From Pterobdella sp. o SKG-2022 (lineage: Eukaryota > Annelida > Clitellata > Hirudinida > Piscicolidae): a stretch of DNA of 64,000 nucleotides. Below the pieces are notes generated by a model. It was not told where the DNA came from. It saw only the letters and a program-made list of their open reading frames with translations, and searched no databases. How positions within the stretch are numbered: the first letter of the stretch is position 1; each line of letters begins with the position of its first letter. Both the position numbers and the translations under genes were made by a program. The stretch is taken from contig OZ038322.1 in NCBI GenBank assembly GCA_964035795.1, forward strand, positions 14,760,777-14,824,776, in the 5' to 3' direction. Below are positions 11,501-58,885 of the stretch, in pieces.

Positions 11501-14500
11501 TGAACGGGTTATAACACGTCAACTTCATGAAAATATTTACCAACTAACAATGCTGATAAAATCAATAAACAAACAGCCTAAAAACAAAAACTGTCGAATA
11601 AACATGACTAAGGTTTGTTAGAAGCATTACTCAAACAAGTTTATACCATTGGGTTGAATGTATATATAGAACAATTCAATAGGGGGTTTTATTCACTATA
11701 AAACCTTCACAATTAATTTTCAGCCAAAAAATCATACGCAATAAAGAAACCTTTAGTGGCGGTGGTGGAGGTGGTTATGGTGAAAGGTGATGGAACAGGA
11801 GTGCTTGAGTTAGAGATGGCAAACTTGAAACCACCAGATGAGTTCAACAGCACCTTTGATTCCTCAGTTGTTGTGGCGGTTATGGTTGGTGGTGCTTGTG
11901 ACAGGATGGTTGATGGTGGTTGTGATGGGGTGGGTACTGGTACAATGCTTGAAAAAGTTGATGTAGATGGTGGGGCAATTGGTTTTGAAGCTGTGGCAGA
12001 TGCTAAAGAAATTTTCATGAGTTAGTTATTATTCAATAAACTATTAATTAATAAATTCATCAAAAAAAGAAAATTATTGAAAACATAACAAAATCATTAT
12101 TTAAATTAGAGCATTGAAAACACAAACGAACAGGGCAGTGAAGGTTTGGGAAGTGGCTTGGGTTCATTGCAGCAGGGACATTTGAGGTCCCCCTCTTTGT
12201 TGGCTACCATGCACACGGGACACTCCCATCCTTTGGATGATGCTGTCTTGAACAACTCGGTGAGAGGGATCACTTTTTCCTGGGATGTCTTTACAAGGGT
12301 GGATGGTGATGGTACTGATGGTTGGGTGATAGGTGCTGAGTGTTTGCTGAAGAGTGACTGTGTGGTGACTGTGGCAATCGGTTTGTTGGTCTCACAACAT
12401 GGACACTTGGCCACATCATCCTTATTCTCTACCATACACGTAGGACATATCCACTTGGGAATCTTGCTTGCAAACAAAACACTTAAAGGAGTGCTAGATG
12501 CAGGTGCATTGGATGATGATGTTGCTGGAGTACTTGAGGTGGTTGTGAGAGGAGACTTGCCCAAGATATCCATGACACTCCCCTGTTTAAGTTCCCCATT
12601 GACTTTCTTTGATCCTGAATTTCAAAAATAAAAATCAATGCCACCAACACTATTTCTTTCAAAGAGTGAGGCTATAAATACTACATTACATTCCATTCAA
12701 ATACTACATACAAGCACAAACCATTCAAACTCTTCTTCTTGGCCGAAGTGAAGTTGACAGGAGCAGCATGTAGGATGGAGGGGTGTGGTGAAGATTTGAA
12801 GGAGGAGGACGGGGTCTTCTTGTGTTTGCATGTGTGTCTCAGAGGGGATTTGAAGCTGAAGCTCTGCTGGGTTGATGTTTGATCTCATTTATTGCTACTA
12901 CTACTGATACTTTCACTGCTGCTACTATTACTAAAAAGATATTACTACTCCTACTTTTGTCAGTACTATATCTATTTAAACTAAATAAAGTTTATGAGTG
13001 GGAAATTTATGCTATCATATAAAGCAGTTCAACGTAATTTTCAGAGATTTGACGTCATAAGACATAGAAAAAGAAAGCACCAAACTGCTAGTACCTCATT
13101 ATTGTTGTGATGCACCTTGAGTCTGCCCTGTGATGAACTCAAGTGGATGGGCTCTTGGAAGTGGAACCTGTGTGTGTGTGTGTGTATCATTACCTGTTAA
13201 TATTTAAAATTACATTATCATCACTGATGCTACTACCATCACTACTGCTGATAATACCATCGTTACCATTATCAACCTCACCAATAACTGAAAAAGTGGC
13301 TTCCACTGAAAAACATACAAACAAACCCAGCCGCCAATCTCAAAACTTACTTCCTGACAGAAGACTTTGAGGTGTTAAAAGACAAACTTGCCTTGCTACT
13401 ATCACCAATGATACCACGTGAGGGTTTAGCAATAGTGGTTGATGGGGGGTTAGGAAAGAGGCTGGATGCTTGAAAAGTGATGGGTGGCAGTTTGATGGAG
13501 GCTAGTTGGGCATCTGGCTGCTGTGCGTGATAAGATTTTATGGATTTTATCAGTCTGTCTTGGCCTTATATAAATGGACCTCATTATTGAAGTAGAAAAT
13601 AAAGAGTCATAAACAAAATTTAGTGTATTTTAACCATTTTAACGCATTATATACTAAATGTCAAGTTAGTAATGTTTAAGAAATTATTTGTAACGTTCTC
13701 AAATAAAAAGCTAAATATTAACAATAACAAAGATATGCATGAAAAGGTGGAATTTAATAAGATAGATGTGGTTATGTTAGGATGAGTGGACTTTAAAACA
13801 CCTACCCTCTGGGCATCATTTTCATCACCATCATCTTTCCTTCTCATCTCATGTCTCTTCTCCCGTTCCCTCCGCATCTTCCCACCTATGTTTCTGTATG
13901 TGTTTTGTTTCAACCATTTTTATTGGCGTCTTTTTACTTTTTTAAGATATTTTCCCTCGAATGGTTGTTATATTGTTTTTATTATTAAGAAAATGGTATA
14001 ATAGACGCACACCATTTCTTAATAATAAAAACAATATAACAACCATTCGAGGGAAAAATCTTAAAAAAGTACTAATTAATAAAATAATAAGCAATAAAAA
14101 TATTATTGAAAAATTAAAATAAAATGGAAAGAAATAGTGATGAAAGGTTACGTCTGAATAGGAGTATTGTTGTAGGCGGGAAGTGAGGGCGTTAGGCGTT
14201 CTTTAGTGGGAGGGCCCTGGAAATATCATGACCAATGAGAATACAATTATGATGAAATATAAGAAGCGTTATAAATGCTCCAATTATAATAATGTAAATT
14301 CAATGGTAGTTGCAACTAATTAAAATTCAATTATTTTTATATGAACGTTTTATGATAAGGCTAAACTAATCAAAAAGTATGGATTTTCGATTATCATAAA
14401 AGTATTAAAAAATCTTTCACATTTGATTTTTTTTTGTTGAGAAATATAAAAATTTATAATTATTAAAACTAAAATGTTGAAGTATGATGAGCAAAAGCCA

Positions 14501-17500
14501 ATAAAAATGCCGAAATGGTCTTTAGTGATAATAGCTTAATGAATGGGTGGCTGACCTGATTCTTTGACCTCGGAGCCAAGGTCATTCTCTTGTATAGGCT
14601 TGACTGTAAAAAAATAGAAATAAAAATGATGACAGAAACAAATAAATAATAACAATAATCAAAACAAAATGAGTAACAGTAGCATAATATAAATAACTCC
14701 ATAAACTTACTCTTTAAATTTTAATGATTTTATCATCCTTAAAATTATGGTATGGCAACATACGGCACCAACATCATAGATGAGAGGAGGAAAGGTGATA
14801 GTGTTGTTTGTCTGTGAGGATGTGGTGGCTTTGTTGAGTGTGGTGTATACACATGCATACAAATGATAAAAAAAATACACAATATTTTACATAAAAACAT
14901 ATAATTACACTATAACACACAAATACATACAACCCACCTCATGCAACCTAAAACCACCACCAATCTAAACACTACAACACTCATCACAACACACATGTGA
15001 GACCCTGCAACACACCTCACTCCTCTGGGACTCTTCCAACTTGTTGAGAGTGTGGCTGATGCGTTGAGATGTGTTCGTCATGTCCAACCTGCCTCCCTTG
15101 CTTTCCTGTCTTTTCTGATTATGCAAGTAACTTTCATAATTAAAAAATTTAATATGAAAAGTATAACAATGATGCTACTAATAACATAAATGATATTTTT
15201 AACAGCTCTAACCATTATGACAACATAAAAAACATCAACATTCTTCAACATAATACTAAAATAACATGTTACACTCCCCCCCCCCCCCCCCCAAAAAAAA
15301 AGCCCCACACATCAATCCCTCACTTTCATAGTGCCCTGATAAGCCATAGCTCCTCCAAACATGATAGGGCGGTTGTAGAAGGGAGACATCAGGACATCAT
15401 GACCTGGATCCTTGGTGGGTAGGTGGTGTAAGGGTTTTAAAGATTTACTTTTCAAGCAATATATATGATGGGAATAAAAAATACAATGGGTTATAGATGA
15501 AAAAACTTCAATTTACTAAAAAAATCATTAGCTGCTTTATTTACTTTCTATTATATGGTGTTGGGTGCATTTTTAAGTAAAGGATTTTTTAAAAATTAAA
15601 AAACCCTCTCAAAGTAGGTTTAAGAAGTAATAAGGAAATGATGAAAATATATGAATACATAATCAAAAGGAACAAGCGAGATTATGGGTTTCAAAGATGA
15701 AACTACTTCTATTGGTGTGTGCTTCGTATTGCCAAAATAATACTTTTAATATTTATCATCACCTATCCATGCAGGTAAGTATTTTTGGTATGAGTAGATA
15801 TCATCTAAAAAGTTCTCTCATCAATTACAACTAAAGTTATGAAGTATGGTATTGCAATTTTGAAAAAGCTATGTTTTTATCATTTTTTATCAAAAATCTT
15901 AAACATAAAAAGATATAGACATATATGTTATATTATTTTGAATAAATTGCAATTGTATGATACTTGGCATTTCAATATACTCAAGTTGGACCTTGAGGTG
16001 AATTGATGATATACTTGAAAACTCAATTTTCAACCAGACGTATACAATAAGTTTAATTGTTCAACATATTCCATTAAGTTATGTTCAAAAGCAGATAGTA
16101 AACCTTCATTTTATATTATTGTATCGCACACTCTAAATGTATTGATTTTTTCATTAGACTTTTAAACTCTATAATACACTTATTACATTTTTTAAAAATA
16201 AAACTTTCAAATGCAATATATAAATTAAAGTTACCTCTCTCTTGGAAAACAAGGGTGTGGTTGGTTGTGAAGAGGATTTTGACACAAAAGTCCTGTTTCT
16301 GTTTGACATGAAAATCCTAGTAGCTGGCTTTTGTACTGGTATAGAAGTTGCTGAACTTTTATGAAGTGAAGGAATTGAATTGTAAGATTTTTTATCAAAT
16401 GTGCTTTTATGATTTTGATGAGCGAGTTTTTTGTTTTGTACGAAGTAATTTTTTTGAGGTGTGATGGGGGAATCAGTGGAGGCACGATCTAAGTCATCAT
16501 CCTTGTGGAGGGCTATTCTCTTTAGAGGGGGCCGTGATGTCACCTCAGGGATAGTTTCTGCGAGATAGTGCAGTTCCTTTCATATAATATACCAGTTAAA
16601 TAAAAATCAATCTATTGCTACAGAATTCTAATAATTGATGAATATATTGAAAAGTAAGCATCTCTGCAAAAAACTATGCACATTATAGATATACCATGTG
16701 AAAGACTGATAAACCTTTCAAATTTCATTTATACCATTTTCCTAAACCAAGGATTGAACTTTGCAGTTTAAACAATAAAATAACAGACCTATGCAATTGT
16801 CAGACCTCCTCCTTTTCTGTTTTTCATGCACATAATCTGAAATAGAAAAAATTTTTTATATTATATGAGATTGTTGTGGATTGAATGCTGGCATTACCTT
16901 CATCATTCTTGTCATATATGCTTTGTGAACCAACAACCTTAAAATAAAACTCAATGCTACAATTTTGTGAACTAAATTATTTAAAAATAACAATAAAATA
17001 GTAAAACCTTATTTTTTGTCAAAAAACTGTCATTTCTTTCATCAAAAAAGCTCGCAGTTTGTGTGTTATCTGTGTTATAGAGAGAATGATGGTTTTCAAT
17101 GCGCCTGCCATCATAGTTTTGATGTTTAATTCCTAAGTGTGGGTCACCATAACGGTCTCCATAGTTTTGTAAAGACTTTATTTCTTCCCGAGGCACGTGT
17201 TCCGAGTTGACAAACGTCTGCATCCATGTAGGAGTGTAATTCTGAACCGCATTTTTCATTCGACTCAAAAATGACTGCAAATAATTTTGATGTTTGAGAT
17301 GCTGTTTCACGGTATATCAATATATTATCGTTCGTATTTATTTTATTGCCTTCAAAGTAAAAAATTATTTATTAACTACTTGGAAAAAACAAAAAATTGT
17401 AAACTCATCACTTTTTCTTGAAAATGATTGATTACCACGATAGAGGTAATGGTTAATGTTAAGAACGCGGATTAACACAAGACCTACCTTGGATTTGTCA

Positions 17501-17559
17501 TACGGCGTAGAATAAAGTCTGCCTCTATCATTGAAAATATTATTTGTATTCCTGAACAT
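8589..17559 (-). CDS. NUP153: Nucleoporin NUP153 homologue (nuclear pore basket)
   Basis: Twenty-five coding exons: 17559-17488, 17274-17008, 16937-16898, 16836-16789, 16557-16235, 15410-15324, 15105-15016, 14811-14773, 14603-14556, 14216-14152, 13893-13806, 13520-13392, 13364-13351, 13167-13095, 12863-12722, 12614-12132, 12002-11751, 11448-10489, 10299-10180, 9829-9800, 9708-9670, 9467-9426, 9286-9069, 8895-8825, 8655-8589. Every phase closes, giving 1268 aa, close to vertebrate NUP153. Family landmarks in order are SFLSRM..V..YTPTWMQTF (pore targeting), SPFYNRPIMFGGAMA, SQRISHTLNKLEE, GGKMRRERE, F.FxSP repeats, GSVMDILGKSP, two zinc fingers, many FG/FxFG repeats and a basic end RTYKKATRRMRK. 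NUP153 anchors the pore basket and serves importin/Ran-dependent transport. Exon 12 uses a GC donor and exon 13 is only 14 nt. Confidence 0.92.
10489..11448 (-). CDS. NUP153: NUP153 exon 18: large FG-repeat exon
   Basis: A 960-nt exon, the largest in the gene, codes for a Ser/Thr/Asn-rich disordered stretch. It holds GGFKFG, FGSS, FAFG, LGFG, LFQFG, LFGS and FKFG motifs, the cohesive contacts for transport receptors. It includes a run of eight Asn from AAT/AAC codons near 10625-10655. The antisense frames are also open because of this biased composition and are not genes. Confidence 0.88.
12132..12614 (-). CDS. NUP153: NUP153 exon 16: two RanBP2-type zinc fingers
   Basis: This exon starts with GSKKVNGELKQGSVMDILG, the conserved segment just before the zinc fingers. 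It then encodes two W-x-C-x2-C-x10-C-x2-C fingers: KWICPTCMVENKDDVAKCPC and GWECPVCMVANKEGDLKCPC. In NUP153 and RanBP2 such fingers bind Ran. Vertebrate NUP153 has four, so this copy has half the set. A Ser/Thr/Pro-rich spacer separates them. Confidence 0.9.
13936..14070. repeat. Near-perfect hairpin (foldback) in a NUP153 intron
   Basis: The left arm (13936-13997) and right arm (14011-14070) are reverse complements over about 60 nt with two small differences and a 13-nt loop. It lies between NUP153 exons 11 and 10. It could be a small foldback transposon (MITE-like) or a recent palindrome. No coding capacity. Confidence 0.85.
14343..14442 (+). repeat. Dispersed repeat copy (same family as the 27.4/27.9 kb inverted pair)
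   Basis: It begins CGTTTTATGATAAGGCTAAA and continues through TTCGATTATCATAAA and a TTTGATTTTTTT end, matching the arms at 27441-27555 (inverted) and 27861-27984. It sits in the NUP153 intron between exons 10 and 9. Confidence 0.6.
15276..15301. repeat. Homopolymer C17 followed by A9
   Basis: Seventeen C then nine A in the NUP153 intron between exons 7 and 6. Such a run is prone to length error in sequencing. Confidence 0.9.
15411..16234. other. NUP153 intron 5, AT-rich, no other feature seen
   Basis: An 824-nt interval between exon 5 and exon 6 with no coding or repeat signature recognised. Confidence 0.5.
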
Positions 17560-17959
17560 TTTAGAGATTTCCAAATAAATAAAATTCCAGATAAACTACT
17601 ACGTAATGGCGGCAAGCATAAAAAGTGTACACAAACTGACCAAAGCTTGAATATTTTTTAATAGATAAACAACAGTGTTTTATATTGTTTTCTGTTTTTT
17701 AAAAAAATTGAAAATATGAAAGTTACAATTAGTTTTTTTAAAATATTTTTGGTAATTTCAGAAATACTAACCTATTTATATTTGCTACAGGTTTACTAAC
17801 GTATAAGATAAACATAAACATGGCGAATGTCTTTTTAAATTTTCTACATATAACTTAAATAATTTTTCCAAAGACATTACTATTATTAAAAATATTTTTA
17901 AAATTATCAAGTTTCATGTTATAAATTTTATATACAATTTTATTAACTGTTTCAATACG
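17560..17959. promoter_or_regulatory. Bidirectional promoter interval NUP153 / WDFY3
   Basis: Exactly 400 bp separate the NUP153 ATG (minus, 17559) and the WDFY3 ATG (plus, 17960). Both start codons begin the conserved N-termini, so both promoters and 5' UTRs must fit here unless there are non-coding upstream exons. The interval is AT-rich with poly-T and poly-A runs. No specific factor site is claimed. Confidence 0.6.
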
Positions 17960-52826
<34,867 letters not shown>

Positions 52827-53857
52827 AGACTGGTGTAGGTGTTAGTTAAGAGTAGATTATTTTTTTTAAATGTCTGTTTTGTGAGCAAGTGATTTGACCT
52901 TGTGTTATTGCACTATCTACTGCTACGTTATATATTACTACGTTCGACTGCTCTTTTGCAGTTTTTGTATATTCAACGTAATGTTTCAAGTCCTAGGACT
53001 TCGAGCTTATGTGATTTGCTCTTCTTGAATTCGTGGGAAATTTTATATTTTTAGTTAAAGATTTTTAAGCTTTTTTGGACGCTTGTACAAAAATTCTGAA
53101 TTTCAAAATTCTCGCTTACGTTAACTTTCCATCAGTATTCTTTACCTAGTCACTGTGAGTGGCGTTTGTTTTTATTATTTTTTATGATCATCTTTTCAAA
53201 ATATTTTATATTTTTTTTATTTGTATTTTATATTATTTTTTTAGCACTTTATATTTCACTTCAAACCAATGATAACTTTGGTGCAAACTTGTAAATATCA
53301 CAACTCTAGACCATTATATTAGTGATAATGATTAGTTCAAATGGTACATCGGTTCTAGATGGGTTTAGTGTTACGAGCATCAATAGAATCTATTTTCATA
53401 GCACCTATCTATAGTTTGTATGTTTTAGTTCGATTGATTCATTTTAAATAATGTCCACTACATTTTTTAATACTTTTTTATTTTGTTTTTATAACATTTT
53501 TACATAGTTCATTTTTAACCATGCTTTTTTAATTTTTTATTTAAGGCAAAAAGCTTTGTGTTAGAAATGAATGAAATTATATTTATTTCCAACTGCAGTT
53601 GTAACCATATTCCTTACCATGGTGGCTTTTTATCATTTAACAATGGATAACTTATATGAGAAGTTTTTAAGATTTAATGGAAAACCTACGATTGCTTCCA
53701 TTACACACATTCCCTCTTATCTCCTTGTTGTCCTCCACTATGCCACACTGAGCTACTTCTAACTAAGTTTCAAAATCATATTATATTTTATTTTATATAT
53801 AAATGTCATTATTGTACGTTGATTATATTAAAACATTTATATGGCGCATAAAATAAA
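52827..53857 (+). other. WDFY3: Probable WDFY3 3' UTR
   Basis: About 1 kb of AT-rich non-coding sequence after the stop, ending at an AATAAA at 53852-53857. An earlier cleavage site cannot be excluded. Confidence 0.4.
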
Positions 53858-56100
53858 GACATAATTATCTTGATGATTGTTTTGTAATGATTATTTCAAC
53901 AATGTTGCATTTCATTCATTAGCTTGTCGTTCGAAATAAATGAAAAAATAGAAAACTTAAATTCCACAGTCAATTAACCAATTTTCGACAAAAAAGTTTC
54001 AAACGCTGAAACATAAAAGTTAAGTGTTACGTGAGACCATTTGAAAGGCCAAAAGATGTCTTCTGATTTATCGCCCTAGCATCGATCAACACTCGAGAAC
54101 AAAGAACCTTTTTATAATTAACTGCAATACAACCGGCCATCTTTCTGTTTGAAGCTTTGTGGCAGGCTGACAATACTTTCTTCATGACAAATGCCACCCT
54201 TTTATGCCTTAACTGCTCTCATTGTACAGTTTCCGTTGGGCGTGTGGTGGTTAGCTTGGTTGTTTATGTGCGAGTTGTGTGGTGCATTTTGATGTTTGCA
54301 TTTTTATCGTGTTCTTCAATGGTTTTATGTTTAGATATCGAGTTATTGCGTTTATCCTATCAAATTTATATCGTATAGATAAGTCATATTTATTTTGTAT
54401 AGAGAGAATTTCTCTGTCTTTTAGTGTTAATGCTTTTTCTGTTCCATTACCGTGTTTTTGTGAAGTTTTGTCCAATTTGATGCATTCATTCTGCTCTTTA
54501 ATGCAACTCTATTATCTTCAATAGAGCTGTTGCTAGCTTCCTATCAAGCTTTTGTATCCTAATTCTATCGGCCTTTTGTCTTCTTCTTAATTAGGCGTTG
54601 AAGAATTTTTCATTGTTCAGAGAAGTTGTAGAATTTCTATGATGTGTAACATCCATACTTCGATGCTCAAAGTTTATGAATTTTTTTTGCAAAACTAATA
54701 GAGAGATTATTTCTTTTTTTTCATGTTTTCAAACTTTCAGGCGTATATAAATAAAGAAGCTAAGTAAGATATAAAAGTGACAACGAATGAATCTTAGATT
54801 ACATTGCTTTGGTAGTTTGACGTCTGCTGATATCAAGTGAATATTGATAATCTTTGTCGATGATGATCATAAAATATTCCAATTGTTGTGATTTTTGTTG
54901 ATAACTTCCAAGCTTGCTCCATCACACAATAAAATAACAAACGGCCAAAAACTGCTAAAGAATTATTTCATGTTTTTGACGAATATTAAAGTATCACTCA
55001 AAAAAACAACACATACGACTTTTAAACAAAATGAGGATCATTTAAGTAGTTTCAAATAAACGTTGAGCTGTGAGCAGAACAGTCGACACCATGTAATTAA
55101 GATCGCCATTGTAAGCACAGACCCCCTGCCCAGTTCTCATTGTTCACAGTGCTAACGATGAAATCACAGTGCAGTTTATTAATAATTATAAGCCTCGTAT
55201 GTCAAAACAGCATGGTCAGGTGTCAAGAGAGGCTGTTGATTCATGCTGTTGTCGGGGATTAATGTTTAATTGTGTATCTGTTATCATGAAAACTTCAATT
55301 TCTCTTTATGTATGCTATCGAGTCATTCTTCAGACCATCACTATGTCTAGTATAAAACTAACTCAGCTGTTTAAATGTTTTTTTTATATGCTTGGTTGAT
55401 GTTAAAAGCGCTTGAAATAAGTTTAATCTGTTTTAAAAAGGTATCAAGATGTTGAGCAACATTCGAAGCTGGTATCTTCGGGTTTCCAGACTAGCTCTCT
55501 ATCTTCACGATATTATTGGCAGCTTGAATTTAAAAATACGAATAATATATTTTAATTATTTTTCATTTAGCAATGATGTTTCGAATGTCCGAAAGCTTTG
55601 TTTTAAACTATAATTACTTGCTTCGAAACACACTTAAATCATTAACTCACATTATATCCTTAATAATGTAAGCCAGCCTCATGAAAAGTTTTGAACATTT
55701 TCCTGGTCTACCCTCAGCATTCTCTTCATTCGATTTCATAGCAAGCTGATTTTAATACATAAAACTTTGTCTGCCTCATCACCCCATCGTCTCTACTAAC
55801 ATATTGGCTAGCAAATACTCCACCTGCTGACGTTCGAATGTGAGTAATGATTAAGAGATAACAAACTTACTCCCATGCAAGACGGAATAACTGGAGTGGA
55901 AAAGTCCTGGAAAATGAAAGAAACTTATTTTTTAAATTTTGTTTCAATTTTATGAATTCCAGATAATTATTGATTAAAATTTTTAAAAAATGAAAACATC
56001 AAAATTAACCATTCAGAAAACCAAACTTGACTTGGTTTATACAGAAATACATGAAAAAAAACCGCAGAAGCGATAATAAACGACATGACAACATGATGAA
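53858..56100. other. Non-coding interval downstream of WDFY3
   Basis: Several short open frames occur but none has domain similarity, splice context or balanced composition. A slightly GC-richer part at 55080-55300 is not explained. Confidence 0.4.
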
Positions 56101-56124
56101 AACATAGTGGCATGTATCTTATTA

Positions 56125-56190
56125 TTATTATTCATATATTTATAGCGCACAGTTATCAATTCAAGATTGCTTCAGAGGCGCTTAAAGAAA
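56125..56190 (-). repeat. SINE-tail fragment after an ATT run
   Basis: TTATTATTATTCATATATTTATAGCGC followed by CAGAGGCGCTTAAAG is the reversed order of a SINE 3' end: triplet tail, TATAAAT, then paired GCGC. Confidence 0.5.
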
Positions 56191-57349
56191 ACAACAACAA
56201 ACTTTCAATAAAATATTAAAAAAAATATCAAAAATCAAAATAATAGAAATAATAAGAAGATTCAAAAAACAGAAATAATAAGAAGATTCAAAATAATGGA
56301 ATAAGATTTTATATTGATGGGTGTCGTTATTGCAAGTGAAAGGCAGGACAACTGTGAAGACGATAATGTTGATAAAGATTTCAAATTAAGTAGTTTGCGC
56401 ACATCATCAAGACATTCTCCTATATTTTTGAAGATCACAATAGTTGTACATTCCCAGCGTCAGAAATAAAATTCACATAAACGTTCAAAGTTAAATTCAA
56501 ACTGAACAAAAAACCTGTTTATTTTAAGTGTTCGTGTCATGATTTAACACGAACGACATTTTCAACTCCTATTAGGCCGTCAAGTCACGCGTGAAGTTGA
56601 GTGCCGAGGGTAGAAAGTTTTGACTGCCAAAAAATATAACAGATGAAACTATAACAAATAAAATGAACGACAACAAAACACAAAAAAAGGAAAAAAACAA
56701 ACAAAAAAAAACACAAACACACAAAAAGAGCTTAATGCACACAAACAGACAAAAACACAAGGAAAAAGAACATATATACGCCTAGAAAAGCAAACACAGG
56801 CGATTCTTTGAAACACGTAACTTTCCTCCATTTTTTTCTAATTTAAAATTTCTAAAATTATTTTTTTAAAGAAGTACTCATAAGAGCATTGTTAGAGGCG
56901 ATTCAACTTGGCTCTAAAAACTATTTCAAAAAAGATTTTCTATAATATTTTTATCAGAGTTTTTTTACAGTGTTTCTAATTTAATATGGAGGAAGCTTCA
57001 AGAGATAAAGTATACCTCTTCCAAAAAAAGTAAAGGCAATCTTTTGCTATTACTAATTCATTTTAGGGTGCTTTATCATTATTTTTACAGATTTTTTTAC
57101 CTTACTACCCTTAATTATATCACCATGGTTTATGAAAGGCCTCGTGAAACTCAATAAATTGTAATACTGCTTTTTATGTTTTTGATATTATTACTGGCAC
57201 ATATCAAAATAACTTGCAACTATTTTGGCTAATTTTAGTTTTTTTAAATTAATATTCAAACTCAGAAAATTTTCGCTATCAAAAAAAGGAAAAAATAATA
57301 AAAAAATGATTGAAAAAAATATTAACAATTAAGCGCAAACAAGCCCTTA

Positions 57350-58190
57350 ATCTCAATTAACCGCCATAATGGCGAGGAAGGAGATGGACTTCTGATGCAG
57401 GATGCACCATATCAAGTTACCTTCCTCCAACGTTATCGCCATCCTCGTTAGATTAATTAGCTTTCACTTGCAGTTTCATTGAAAATGTTTTCAATTTTAT
57501 TTTTCATCTAAATTCAAGTTAAGGTCAAAAATGGCGGTAGAAATCCAAAATTTTTAACTCAAATAAGCTATTATGTTAGGGATCTAAAGTTATTCCCCCT
57601 AAGATTGGTCTTCCAAAGGATGAAAATTTTTGATTGACAAATCATACGATGTCTCAAAAAAACAACAACATTACATGTTATTTTATCTATTGATTACTTG
57701 GTGAGGAGCTAAAAAAGCTACGACTCAATGCAAAATTCAGAAGTTATTGTGTTTTCATGATTCACTATTACAAGTTATGTAACTTGAACGAATATCCAAA
57801 ATATTAAACTTGTCACCATCGACAATAAACTTCAACAAAAAACAATGCATGAAAATATAAAAAAATAATAATAAATCAATCAATAAATAATCTTAACGAT
57901 TAAAACCTTGAATATGGTTAAAAAAAATAATGGAACAAAAATGAATGAAAAGAAAGATACATTGACACCAATAAATAAGCAACCGAATCAGCAACACAAA
58001 ACAAACCGCCATAAATTATCAGCCAATCACAAGGGACCTGACACTTCGCAACAAAGATAATGATCGGGTTGGCGTCGAGGCGACAAGCATTCAATACAAT
58101 TTCGACAACTCTCAGTCTGTTTCAGGCACCGCCGTGCGATTGGTACCGCCTCGCTCTGCCGACCCCCGGCCTCACCAGACTTTATTTATT
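57350..58190. other. GC-richer islands in the AT-rich desert
   Basis: 57355-57470 contains CCGCCATAATGGCGAGGAAG and TTAGATTAATTAGC. 57950-58190 contains a GC-rich core (CCGCCTCGCTCTGCCGACC) after an acceptor-like TCTGTTTCAG at 58116-58125. The second could be a terminal exon (stop at 58195) or regulatory DNA; I could not name a protein for it. Confidence 0.3.
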
Positions 58191-58827
58191 AATTTAGATT
58201 ATTTATGTCGTTGCTGTTATGAGTTTTTGCTTTTTTGCTATTATTTTTATTTATTTATGAGGTTTTGTCTATGTTTATTTGTTTTTTATAATGTAGTGTT
58301 AATGTCACGTCATTTATTTTTCTAATTAATTATTTTTGCTGTTTCACGTCGTTTTAATGCTTACTCGCGTTATTTATATTTATTTTTTTTTGAAAATAAA
58401 TCTTTTCATAATTAGCTCATTGATGCAAAAATAACTTATTTATTAATAGCTCTTACCTCAAATTTGCAATACATTCCTGTTGTCTATGTCTCTTTATATG
58501 TTATGTTATTATTGTTTTATGATATTATTACTTTTTATTATTTTTATTATTCTTAAATTTCCACCTCGATTCATACACAAATAATATTTATACACCTGAC
58601 CATCGGTTTAAATTTCTCGGGTATTTTGTTCGTTTCTAATGAGATGATGATGTTTAAATTCACTTTTCCAAGAACTAATATTCGGTTATAACTTTCGCAA
58701 TTTTTTTCTTTTTTTTGTAAATAAAAAATATTTTTGGTGATAACGATAATACCAAATTGTATCTAACGAAATATATAATTTGAGAATAATTATGAAATTT
58801 TAAATTAAAAAAACTATAAATATTAAA

Positions 58828-58885
58828 TAATAATAATAATAAAAATGTTAATTTATATAGCGCCAAAGACTGACGTGTGAGGCAA
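58828..58885 (-). repeat. SINE-tail fragment after an AAT run
   Basis: A TAATAATAATAAT run, then AATTTATATAGCGCCAAAGAC: a triplet tail directly joined to the TATATAGCGCC motif, as at 56125. Confidence 0.55.

Noticed and set aside
10515..12631. Long plus-strand frames opposite NUP153 exons 16-18
   Set aside because: Antisense shadows of Ser/Thr/Asn-rich FG-repeat exons.
53571..53762. Small membrane-like protein after WDFY3
   Set aside because: Short hydrophobic frame within the probable 3' UTR, typical of T-rich DNA.
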